Source: Thermoprotei archaeon (GTDB taxonomy: Archaea > Thermoproteota > Thermoprotei > Thermofilales > B20-G17). From it: a stretch of DNA of 27,064 bases. The stretch spans positions 1 through 27,064 of the forward strand of contig QMRW01000006.1 in the NCBI GenBank assembly GCA_003650785.1. Reading direction: 5' to 3'. The notes beneath the pieces were generated by a model that saw only the letters and a list, made by a program, of their open reading frames with translations, searched no databases and was not told the DNA's origin. Position 1 is the first letter of the stretch. Each line of letters starts with the position of its first letter. A program made the translations under genes and the position numbers. This document shows positions 1 to 7,162 of this stretch, one piece after another.

Positions 1-321
1 ATCATGATTACCTGGAATCAAGTATACCTCTTCAACAAGTTGACATAGTTGTTCTAGCAGTCGACGCACATCTTCTGCTTCTCTTCTTTCATATCCTAAA
101 ATACTATGCTTAAGATCGCCCAAAAGTATTAGCTTACGTATTCCATACTTGTCTACAAGGTTTAGGAGTTGAGAGGATATCTTGTCAGTTTGGAGAGGTA
201 AGCGTATACCCCTACCTTTGAGGTCTATTTCGAACCCTATGTGTAAATCTGCAACTATTCCATAAAGTTCGGAATCCTTTTCCAGTAGTACTGCTCGATC
301 TTCGAATAGTATTCTTAGCAT
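1..321 (-). CDS. ICC-like metallophosphoesterase, N-terminal part
   Basis: Only the first 107 codons are in the window; the gene runs off the left edge on the minus strand. Three blocks of the calcineurin-like metallophosphoesterase fold are visible in order: DLHIG (D25, H27), GDLKH (D69) and GNHD (residues 104-107, the last codons present). These are metal-binding motifs I, II and III. The spacing and the DLH-type first motif fit the archaeal ICC-like phosphoesterases (COG1407), which are related to the SbcD/Mre11 nuclease fold but are short single-domain enzymes of unsettled substrate. The ATG at 319-321 is the first start before the motifs. The gene diverges from the SWIM gene at 427 across about 105 bp. 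Family is clear; substrate is unknown. Confidence 0.85.
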   Translation of the reverse strand, partial: MLRILFEDRAVLLEKDSELYGIVADLHIGFEIDLKGRGIRLPLQTDKISSQLLNLVDKYGIRKLILLGDLKHSILGYERREAEDVRRLLEQLCQLVEEVYLIPGNHD

Positions 322-390
322 ATACTCAGTCCCTTTACTCTTTATATGGATCGTTCAATTCCTATACTAGTATAATTAAGACTGAAGTCT

Positions 391-398
391 TTAAATAG
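391..398 (+). promoter_or_regulatory. TATA box of the SWIM-protein gene
   Basis: TTTAAATA-like element (with a preceding ct) centred about 32 bp upstream of the ATG at 427. This places the expected transcript start a few bases before the start codon. No Shine-Dalgarno site is visible, so the message is probably nearly leaderless. Confidence 0.55.
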
Positions 399-426
399 TG
401 CACCTACATGTAGTTAACCTAGAGTA

Positions 427-792
427 ATGCAGCTGAAAAAGGAATGGGCAGAAGAGTTAGAGAGAAAATATGGCGTCAGATATAGAAGAGCCTACAGAGC
501 TGTTATGAAGAAAAGGGTGGTAAAGGTAGTAGTAAGAGGAGGTAAAGGAGCTATTTGGCTTGTATACTCTCCAAAGAGAAAAAGAGTTCATTTAGTAATA
601 CCTGGAGAAGCATGTAGTTGCGAGGATTTCTATGTGAACTCTCTTCTGAGAGGTAACATAGATAGTTGCTATCATATGATAGCACAGGAGATTGCAGAGG
701 CCACTGAGTTCTATGAAGAATTAGTCGTTGATAAAGAGGAGTTAGCGGAGTTTCTTAGTGACCTTTATAGAAAATTGATATACGCCCGATAG
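427..792 (+). CDS. SWIM zinc-finger protein with SWS1/Shu2-type signature
   Basis: A 121-residue protein with one SWIM zinc-binding motif: C63-x-C65 and, after a 15-residue spacer, C81-x-H83. The alanine at 86 completes the extended pattern CxC...CxHxxA that is diagnostic of the Shu2/SWS1 recombination mediators rather than of SWIM domains in general. The N-terminal half is basic and predicted to form a helix and beta strands; the C-terminal 35 residues are acidic and helical. SWS1/Shu2 proteins work with Rad51 paralogs, and archaeal relatives have been proposed. No RadA paralog lies nearby, so partnership is inference. The gene meets the ABC ATPase gene tail to tail, with 7 bp between stops. 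Confidence 0.75.
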   Translation: MQLKKEWAEELERKYGVRYRRAYRAVMKKRVVKVVVRGGKGAIWLVYSPKRKRVHLVIPGEACSCEDFYVNSLLRGNIDSCYHMIAQEIAEATEFYEELVVDKEELAEFLSDLYRKLIYAR

Positions 793-799
793 TTTCGAT

Positions 800-1519
800 C
801 TACTCCTCGTACTCTGCTGAAACCTCAGCTCTAGTCTCTATCCTCTGTACCTTTCCATCTCTAAGATAGACTATTCTATCGCTTACGTCTATCATCTTTA
901 GATCATGAGTAGCTGTTACTATAGTCACTCCCTTCTCTTTATTCAGAGTCCTCATCAAGTTTATGATCTCAAGCCCTGTGTGTAGGTCTAGGTTTCCTGT
1001 TGGTTCGTCTGCTAGTACTATTGCTGGATCATTTGCTAGTGCTCTAGCTATTGCAACTCTCTGCTGCTGACCACCAGAAAGCTCAGTAGGCTTGTGATAT
1101 AATCTATCTCCCAGACCTACTCTCTGTAGAAGTTCAGTAGCCCTCTTTATTCTCTCTTCTCTAGGTACGCCAGCAAATATCATAGGAAGCATAACATTTT
1201 CCAATGCCGTTAGTACTGGAATTAAATTAAAGGTTTGGAATACGTAACCAATTTTCCTATTTCTTAGCCATGCTAATTCGTATGCATCTAGTTTACTTAT
1301 ATCCACTTCATCGATATACACTCTCCCTCTAGTGGGTCTATCTAGACCCCCTATCATGTTAAATAAAGTAGTCTTACCCGAACCTGAGGGACCCATTATG
1401 GATACATACTCTCCTCGCCTTATCCTTATATTTACACCATCAAGAGCTTTGACAACATATCTCCCCATGTAGTAGTACTTTGCTAGGTCCTCAGTTTCAA
1501 CAGTATATTCATACCTCAT
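800..1519 (-). CDS. ABC transporter ATP-binding protein, MacB/LolD type
   Basis: A complete 239-residue ABC ATPase: Walker A GPSGSGKT at 43-50, Q-loop around FQTFN, signature ELSGGQ ending near 151, Walker B IVLADE at 167-172, and switch histidine H205 in TATHD. The sequence style (DEPTGNLD, 'LDRPTRG') matches the LolD/MacB/FtsE group that powers FtsX-like permeases rather than substrate importers. It is the second gene of a two-gene operon. A strong GAGGTGAT ribosome site overlaps the permease stop codon and sits about 5 nt before the ATG at 1519. Likely partner is the short permease just upstream. Exported or extracted substrate is unknown. Confidence 0.9.
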   Translation of the reverse strand: MRYEYTVETEDLAKYYYMGRYVVKALDGVNIRIRRGEYVSIMGPSGSGKTTLFNMIGGLDRPTRGRVYIDEVDISKLDAYELAWLRNRKIGYVFQTFNLIPVLTALENVMLPMIFAGVPREERIKRATELLQRVGLGDRLYHKPTELSGGQQQRVAIARALANDPAIVLADEPTGNLDLHTGLEIINLMRTLNKEKGVTIVTATHDLKMIDVSDRIVYLRDGKVQRIETRAEVSAEYEE

Positions 1520-1529
1520 TTATATCACC

Positions 1530-2162
1530 TCATATCTCATACCTTAATGCATCAGCAGGATTTAACTTTGCTGCATAGTAGGCTGGGTATAGAGATGCTA
1601 CTATACTTAGAAGGATAGCTAAGATTACAGAAGCAAGTAGTAATGAAATTACTGCTGGGATATTGAAGCCTAGTAATCCTACAGAGAGAAGAGCTTTACC
1701 TACGGCCTCCATACTAAATTGCATTGCACCATAGATTATAGCGGCTATTAATCCTATTATATATCCTAGAATCCCTCCTATACCTCCTATTATGGATGAT
1801 TCCATGAGGAAGAATGTTAGTATATGTCTATCTAGAGCCCCCAGGCACTTCATTGTACCTATCTCTTTGTACCTTTCTGCTACTGCTATGAGCATGGAAT
1901 TTGTTATACCCACTCCGCTTACTAGTAGTGAGATAAATAGAAGCCAGTACTGATACGCTCTAATTCCTTCGACGACTCCGGTAGCACTTTGCTGTACCTG
2001 TGACATCATTAGTATAGATACCATGAAAGCTATACCCAGTATTATGGAAGCTGTTGTTATTGCAGCTCTTACAAATCTCTTTCTTATATTCTCTAGCGTT
2101 ATTCTAAAGGCTTCGGAGAAAGGTAGTTCAATACTTCCTATCTCCCACTCTCCTACACTCAT
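1530..2162 (-). CDS. Short FtsX-like ABC permease without the large extracellular domain
   Basis: About 210 residues with four hydrophobic segments: one near 37-57, then a closely packed set near 76-97, 118-150 and 170-200. The family signatures are present: 'ERYKEIGTMKCLGA' after the second segment and the C-terminal 'ASLYPAYYAAKLNPADALRYEI' block. Usual MacB/LolC permeases have roughly 200 residues of extracellular domain between the first and second membrane segments; here only about 20 residues remain. The reading frame is intact, so this looks like a reduced but working core, not a broken gene. I take the ATG at 2160-2162 as start; a GTG at 2171 is possible. A TATA-like element lies near 2191-2200. 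It is followed closely by its ATPase gene. Confidence 0.8.
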   Translation of the reverse strand: MSVGEWEIGSIELPFSEAFRITLENIRKRFVRAAITTASIILGIAFMVSILMMSQVQQSATGVVEGIRAYQYWLLFISLLVSGVGITNSMLIAVAERYKEIGTMKCLGALDRHILTFFLMESSIIGGIGGILGYIIGLIAAIIYGAMQFSMEAVGKALLSVGLLGFNIPAVISLLLASVILAILLSIVASLYPAYYAAKLNPADALRYEI

Positions 2163-2171
2163 ATTTATCAC

Positions 2172-2646
2172 AGATTTTATATGTAGTGCTTAGTTAAACT
2201 TTTCTATAATACTTTGAACAGTCCTACAGGAGTATCAGAAACCCTTAATAGTCTAATTGTAATACCTTTAGTAGATGAGGAGGATGGGAAGAACTGAGGG
2301 ATTTCCCTTTGATGTACCTATCTCGCACTGACGAGTAATTTTCTATGCTATGCATTCACTGAAACCATATGAGAAAAATAGGTAAGATTCTAAATAGGGA
2401 GATAGAGAAACTACAGGACTTTGGATACTTACCCCTTCAACATAACTTTAAACTACGTGGGAAGTATAATCATAGTTGAAGAGATTAGTCTAAAAGGGCT
2501 TACTATTGTTACAAACTAGAGCATAAGTAAAGCGACAGATAGCAATTTTCCGAGGTGTAATAGAGAATGCATATTTAGTACTCAGTAATCTGACAGTTCT
2601 TCGGACAAGCTATGTTTATATTACTAAGAGGATATCGTGATAAAGT
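2172..2646. other. 475-bp stretch without a confident gene
   Basis: Divergent space between the permease and DUF457 genes. It holds their promoters at the two ends. In the middle, two overlapping plus-strand open stretches in different frames can be read: 2369-2479 (36 codons from ATG) and about 2407-2519 (38 codons, no ATG). Together they might be a frameshifted gene remnant, but stretches this short occur by chance in AT-rich DNA. I see no tRNA, repeat or terminator of note. Confidence 0.4.
2613..2622 (+). promoter_or_regulatory. TATA box of the DUF457 gene
   Basis: TGTTTATATT centred about 29 bp upstream of the ATG at 2647, giving an expected start of transcription within a few bases of the start codon. 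Confidence 0.55.
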
Positions 2647-3108
2647 ATGAATAAAGAAGGACACGTAGGTCTGAGTATGCTTTTCACAACTCCTGTAGTC
2701 CTACTATACCCTGGAGAGATATATGATCTGGGACTATGGATATGGATATGCTTTTTCATAGGAATGAGTACATGGCCTGATCTAGATCTAGAATTCGAAA
2801 TGAAGCATAGAGGTTATACTCATACGCTACTAGCCTCTATAGTCTTCGGGATAATAGGAGCATTAATAATCTTGCATGCCCTACCTGAGCACACCTTTAC
2901 TGCGTTCTTAGGTGGTATTACTGGAACGTGGTCTCATCTGGTAGGCGATCTTCTAACCTTCATGGGATTTAAACCCCTATGGCCATTGAGTGATAAAGAG
3001 ATTGCACTTAAGTTATTCCGTAGTAACGATAGAAGAATTAATAGGTTATTTGGAAAAATGGGGGTACTCACATTAACTCTTGCACTAATAGGGAGAGCCT
3101 TGAAGTAG
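2647..3108 (+). CDS. DUF457/YdjM-family membrane-bound predicted metal-dependent hydrolase
   Basis: A 153-residue membrane protein of the YdjM (PF04307) family. Conserved polar residues that mark the family are present: H6 near the N-terminus, the WPDLDLE block (D45, D47), HRGYTHT (H54, H59) and SHLVGDLLT (H97, D101). Between them lie about four hydrophobic helices, so the histidines and aspartates probably form a metal site at the membrane face. The bacterial YdjM is LexA-regulated; archaeal members have no known substrate. The gene is alone, with its own TATA box, and converges on the larA-like gene with about 50 bp between stops. Family assignment is firm, function is not. Confidence 0.85.
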   Translation: MNKEGHVGLSMLFTTPVVLLYPGEIYDLGLWIWICFFIGMSTWPDLDLEFEMKHRGYTHTLLASIVFGIIGALIILHALPEHTFTAFLGGITGTWSHLVGDLLTFMGFKPLWPLSDKEIALKLFRSNDRRINRLFGKMGVLTLTLALIGRALK

Positions 3109-3159
3109 AGTCCGTAGAATCTATGAAATGGATTCATAATGTGCTATTGGTTAATTGCC

Positions 3160-4425
3160 CTATGGAGCTATTGGAATAATATACGGTCCTTCGGGTATCA
3201 CTGTTATATCTGCCTTCTTCCCTACAATGTTCTCAGCCACTTCAAGGGCTTCCTCTAAGCTCTTTACTGGAATCATATTGAGTCTCTTCAGTAACGGTTC
3301 GTTTTCGCTTCTGCTCACGACAATAATTGTAGCTTTCTTCATAACCCTAGCCAAAATATGTGCTTGCCATTGATCTGGAATAGGTTCTGACTCAATTATC
3401 CTAGTCAGTATTTCTCCAGGTTCGGAAGTACCCTCTACTAGCCGTAGGAAGTCCTCGTGTCCTCCTAATCCATCTCGGCATTCTACAGCAGCTATTATCA
3501 CTCCTCCTTTCTTAACAACACTTGCCGCTGTATCCATACCCTTAACTGCTTGGTAGATATCCCTATCTAGGGGATATCCTCCATTAGTTGTTATTACTAT
3601 ATCGGTAGGTCTACTATATGGAATCTTAACGTATTTTTCCAGTAGTTTTACTCCCTCTAGGTGTGCACTAACAGGGTCACCGACGAATACTCCTCCTACC
3701 TTTTTCTCTACATTAACTATTACATTAATTATGAAGTCCAGCTTTGTAGTTTTCATGAACTCCATCATATCTTCATGTACGGGATTTCCCTTGAGAATAC
3801 CGACTCTAGCCTTTGGATGTGCGATCATATTGTATCTGTGATTACTAAAGATAGAAGTGGCGCCAGCCACTCCTGGAAGTATGATTTTACGACCACCACT
3901 ATATCCTGCAAAGAAATGAGGCTCTATAAGTCCAATCCCTATCACTATATCACTTTCGATCACAAGTTTGTTGATCACTATTGGAGTACTATATCGAGTC
4001 CTAATATCGAGATCAAGAAGCTGGTCTTGTTCGAGAGCATTATGATTTAGTACCTTGTACTCGGAGATAATGTCTCTTCCTAAAAGTTCCTCAATCTCAG
4101 AGGGGATAGCAGGTTTGTGTAAACCGTTAGCTATTAAAATATTAATCTCCGCCTCAGTGGTCATTCGTAACAACTTTAAAAGGGACTCTAGTATATCCTT
4201 AGTGGGACAGTTCCTAGTTTTATCAGGTATCAGAATTGTCACAATTTTTGCACTTTTTACGAGTTCGGGAAGAGGAGGAGAGTTTATAGGCTTCTTTAGA
4301 GCTTTTTCTACTTCTAGTTCTAGATTTTCAACTGGGTGTATTGACTTGGATAAAAGTAGGGTAGTCTTCTCTTCCGGTAGGGAAGCCTCTAGATAATTCT
4401 TTCCATAGGGAAGTCTTACTATCAT
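3160..4425 (-). CDS. larA: LarA-family nickel-pincer-dependent racemase/epimerase
   Basis: The 421-residue length matches Lactobacillus plantarum LarA (about 424). Key residues align with a constant offset of 4-5: H103 in GLHKP (Lp H108), H170 in EPHFFAGYSGG (Lp H174), K180 in GGRKIILPG (Lp K184, the lysine that covalently holds the nickel-pincer nucleotide), H196 in FSNHR (Lp H200, nickel ligand), and D68/R71 in IPDKTRN. All cofactor and acid-base residues are therefore kept, so an active nickel enzyme is expected. Lactate is only one of several known substrates in this superfamily. The genes for cofactor synthesis (larB, larC, larE) are not in the window. The start ATG overlaps the upstream THUMP gene's stop by 4 bp (ATGA), so the two are translationally coupled. 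Confidence 0.85.
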   Translation of the reverse strand: MIVRLPYGKNYLEASLPEEKTTLLLSKSIHPVENLELEVEKALKKPINSPPLPELVKSAKIVTILIPDKTRNCPTKDILESLLKLLRMTTEAEINILIANGLHKPAIPSEIEELLGRDIISEYKVLNHNALEQDQLLDLDIRTRYSTPIVINKLVIESDIVIGIGLIEPHFFAGYSGGRKIILPGVAGATSIFSNHRYNMIAHPKARVGILKGNPVHEDMMEFMKTTKLDFIINVIVNVEKKVGGVFVGDPVSAHLEGVKLLEKYVKIPYSRPTDIVITTNGGYPLDRDIYQAVKGMDTAASVVKKGGVIIAAVECRDGLGGHEDFLRLVEGTSEPGEILTRIIESEPIPDQWQAHILARVMKKATIIVVSRSENEPLLKRLNMIPVKSLEEALEVAENIVGKKADITVIPEGPYIIPIAP

Positions 4426-5516
4426 TCTCTCATGCCTTTACTCCTAGCTCTGTAGGTGAATTTCTCAAAAAAGCCTATGGAGTCTAGTGCGGTCAGTAGT
4501 GCCATTATGATAGCTGTTGATGCATGATCTGTAGGAAGGGTTACTGTAGGTATAACATCTATCATGTAATCGGAATATCTGAGTACACCTCGTGGTAGTC
4601 CCTCTCTGGACCCTATTAGTATATTCACTCTTGAACTCCTCCTGATATCCTTTGCTATGTCTTCAATTACGGATACTAGGGGGGCACCTCTAGTGGATGT
4701 ACCTATTATGAGTTCGTCTCTTCTCTCTCTAATCAATTGGTAGAGATCTTGAACTGATATAGGTACTTTATGGGGTTTATGGGAATATGTCTTCACTTGT
4801 ATTCTATATCTAGAGTCTCTACCCTCTACTAATCCTTCAATAAATACCTTTAGTTCTTCCGCATCCACCGGTAAGTATGGTGCTATGACAAGTTCTTTAA
4901 TTTCAAATGTCTGTACAGCACGTCCTATTCTAACTCCTACTCTATAGATCCCTTCAGGATCTCCTCCATAGGGTGTTTGTATTATGGCTAACTTGGATAG
5001 AAGTGGCCTCATTAAAGACTTTCCAGGTCTTAACTTCTTCCACTCTTCCTCGCCTTTCATGATAGAAATAAAGGCTTTATCTTCTATTATATCAATTCTC
5101 ACTACTTTATCCGGGTAATTTAGATCCACATCAGCTGAGGTAACTTCCTGTATCCTCGTACCTACTAGAGTGTTAATTTCTATACTGGTAAAATTATGTC
5201 TACCTCTTCTAATAGTTCTTACCGCGAAGGTCTCTGAGGCCATGATATTTTCCCGGGAGAGCTCCGCAGCCTTCTCCGCTATTTTCTGTGGATCAGCCTC
5301 TATTTCTGCTAATACTCTCATTAAACTCTCTACTTCTGGAACTTCACTCTTAATCAGCTCATATGCTACATCTATATCCTTTTCTACTTCTATTAAAATT
5401 ATTCCTGAAAAGCCATGAGGCTTAATTACTATCCTAGGATTCTCTAGAATCTCAGCTATTCTATGGGCTGCTATTTTCTCAACACCCCTTATAGTGGTAG
5501 CCAGTAAGTAGGGCAT
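4422..5516 (-). CDS. THUMP-domain SPOUT-like RNA methyltransferase
   Basis: About 364 residues. The N-terminal half looks like a THUMP RNA-binding domain, with the typical 'ETFAVRTIRRGRHNFTS' type stretch around residues 95-112 followed by 'VRIDIIEDKAFIS'. The C-terminal third carries a SPOUT-like knot motif, 'GSREGLPRGVLRYSDYMIDV', then 'LPTDHASTAIIMALL'. It resembles COG1818-type archaeal proteins; a tRNA or rRNA target is likely but unknown. I prefer the ATG at 5516 to the in-frame TTG at 5525 because a good TATA box (5541-5550) is 25-30 bp upstream of it. It is followed by larA with a 4-bp overlap; no functional link between the two is known. Confidence 0.75.
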   Translation of the reverse strand: MPYLLATTIRGVEKIAAHRIAEILENPRIVIKPHGFSGIILIEVEKDIDVAYELIKSEVPEVESLMRVLAEIEADPQKIAEKAAELSRENIMASETFAVRTIRRGRHNFTSIEINTLVGTRIQEVTSADVDLNYPDKVVRIDIIEDKAFISIMKGEEEWKKLRPGKSLMRPLLSKLAIIQTPYGGDPEGIYRVGVRIGRAVQTFEIKELVIAPYLPVDAEELKVFIEGLVEGRDSRYRIQVKTYSHKPHKVPISVQDLYQLIRERRDELIIGTSTRGAPLVSVIEDIAKDIRRSSRVNILIGSREGLPRGVLRYSDYMIDVIPTVTLPTDHASTAIIMALLTALDSIGFFEKFTYRARSKGMRE

Positions 5517-5540
5517 ATTCCTCAATAGTTATTGTGGAGA

Positions 5541-5550
5541 ATTTATATTT
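5541..5550 (-). promoter_or_regulatory. TATA box of the THUMP/larA pair
   Basis: AAATATAAAT on the minus strand, centred about 29 bp before the ATG at 5516. It sits in the 46-55 bp gap after the DUF35 gene and suggests that the THUMP and larA genes can be transcribed apart from the mevalonate operon. Confidence 0.55.
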
Positions 5551-5571
5551 GGCTATTCTCCGGTACTGCGG

Positions 5572-5979
5572 CTATTCTTCTAAAGCCCTCCTAAATTTCA
5601 TACCATATTCTATTATACCCTCTTCTCCTTGCGTTTTAAGACATCTGAAAACAGCCTCAACCTTGATACCCGGTCTTAACTCGTTGAAGTCTATATCAGT
5701 CAATTGGGCGATTACTTCTGTACCATCTTCTAACTTTATCAATCCCACAGCATAAGGTGCGTATTCCTTGAATTCCACTGGAGGGTAGTGTATAATAGTA
5801 TAGCTAAGGAGTACCCCCTTTCTAGGTAATTCTATTGTAGTCAACTCTGTAGATTTACACTTAGTACATACTACTACTGGTGGATAGTATGTCAATCCAC
5901 ACCTAGTACATTTTACGCCTACAAGTCTGTACCTGTACTTCTGTTCTCTCCAAGCTCGTGGAGGACTCGGAATACTCAT
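5572..5979 (-). CDS. DUF35 zinc-ribbon/OB-fold scaffold protein of the HMG-CoA synthase complex
   Basis: A 135-residue DUF35 protein. The N-terminal zinc ribbon has C24-x2-C27 and C38-x2-C41. An OB-fold follows (about 55-125), with the family's PPVEFKEYAPYAVGLI block. In archaea this protein bridges acetoacetyl-CoA thiolase and HMG-CoA synthase, holding a shared CoA pocket so that the unfavourable thiolase product is passed straight on. The gene order here (synthase, thiolase, DUF35; 4-bp overlap then 11 bp) is the one expected for that complex. A GAGGT ribosome site precedes the ATG at 5979. Role is by family and context; confidence is high. Confidence 0.9.
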   Translation of the reverse strand: MSIPSPPRAWREQKYRYRLVGVKCTRCGLTYYPPVVVCTKCKSTELTTIELPRKGVLLSYTIIHYPPVEFKEYAPYAVGLIKLEDGTEVIAQLTDIDFNELRPGIKVEAVFRCLKTQGEEGIIEYGMKFRRALEE

Positions 5980-5990
5980 AATTTAAACCT

Positions 5991-7157
5991 CTACCTTATT
6001 CTTTTAAGTATGTTGACAATTACGGTTCCGCCTACACCCCCTATACTCTGTGCCAACCCTATTTCTGCATCATCTACTTGGTTCTTTCCGAAGTCTCCAC
6101 GAAGTTGTTTCACTATCTCAGCTACTTGGTAAATTCCTGTAGCTCCTACGGGGTGCCCTCTAGCCTTGAGTCCACCAGATAGATTTGTAGGTATTCTTCC
6201 ATCTCTAGCTATTTCTCCTTCTTTTACAAGTCTGACTCCCTTACCCTTTTCAGCAAACCCTAGATCTTCTAGATTTATTATACCTAAAATACTGTATGCA
6301 TCGTGTACTTCTACTACATCCACGTCCCGTGGCTCTATCTTAGCCATTCTATAGGCCCTTTTAGCAGCCTTAACCGTAGCTATAAATGTCGTAGGATCTT
6401 CTCTTTCATTCAGGCTTATGGCATCTGTGGATAGTGCAGAACCTATCACTTCTACTATCCCTTCTTTTCTCCTCTTCATCGCTATATCCAGTGGACATAG
6501 TACTACAGCCGCTGCTCCATCACTTATAGGTGAACATTCAAGAAGTCTTATAGGATCCGCTACTATAGTAGACTCGAGGACTTGTTCCAATGTTATTGGA
6601 TATCTATATTGGGCATGTTCAACAAACTGTGCGTAAAAATGTTCGTGCACAGGAAATTGGGCAATATCCTCCTGTCTAACATTGTATTTCTCCATGTAGA
6701 GTCTATAGATCAGGGCGTTGAGTCCAGGGAAAGTCACTCCAGTGCTTGCTACAAACTCCTGATCATCAGCCATTATCAGTGCTGAGGTTAGATATTCCGT
6801 TCTTACATCAGTCATTTTCTCAATACCACCTGCTATTACAAAGTCATAGTATCCAGATGCTACTGCCAAAACAGCTTGATGGAAGGCAGCTCCTCCACTG
6901 CCGCATGCCGCTTCTATCTTTACTGCGGCTATACCTTGAATTCCTAGATGGGTGGCTAAGAGTGAACCTAAATGTTCTTGTGCCTGTAGGTATCCCGATG
7001 ACATATTTCCTATGAACATAGCTTGAATATCTCTCAGCTCTAGATCAGCATCTGAGACAGCCCTTAAGACAGCTTGTGCATATAGATCTCTTAGAGAGCT
7101 ATTCCAATGCTCTCCCACCTTAGTGAATCCTACTCCTATAACTGCTACTCTTCTCAT
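5991..7157 (-). CDS. Acetyl-CoA C-acetyltransferase (archaeal thiolase)
   Basis: A 388-residue thiolase. The nucleophile is C85 in EAACGSGG; the histidine in GHPVGATG is about residue 335; the 'VEVHDAY' histidine block is present. The C-terminal second cysteine of bacterial biosynthetic thiolases (CxG) is replaced by a SIGGVGG segment, as in archaeal and SCP2-like thiolases. It condenses two acetyl-CoA to acetoacetyl-CoA, the first step of the mevalonate route to archaeal isoprenoid lipids. A GTG at 7166 overlaps the HMG-CoA synthase stop by 4 bp; the ATG at 7157, 5 nt after a GTGAT ribosome site, is the better start. Residue numbers here use that ATG. Confidence 0.92.
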   Translation of the reverse strand: MRRVAVIGVGFTKVGEHWNSSLRDLYAQAVLRAVSDADLELRDIQAMFIGNMSSGYLQAQEHLGSLLATHLGIQGIAAVKIEAACGSGGAAFHQAVLAVASGYYDFVIAGGIEKMTDVRTEYLTSALIMADDQEFVASTGVTFPGLNALIYRLYMEKYNVRQEDIAQFPVHEHFYAQFVEHAQYRYPITLEQVLESTIVADPIRLLECSPISDGAAAVVLCPLDIAMKRRKEGIVEVIGSALSTDAISLNEREDPTTFIATVKAAKRAYRMAKIEPRDVDVVEVHDAYSILGIINLEDLGFAEKGKGVRLVKEGEIARDGRIPTNLSGGLKARGHPVGATGIYQVAEIVKQLRGDFGKNQVDDAEIGLAQSIGGVGGTVIVNILKRIR

Positions 7158-7162
7158 ACCTA

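Noticed and set aside
3661..4050. 129-codon open frame on the plus strand inside the larA region
   Set aside because: It lies opposite a gene with all LarA catalytic residues; the peptide has no recognisable motif.
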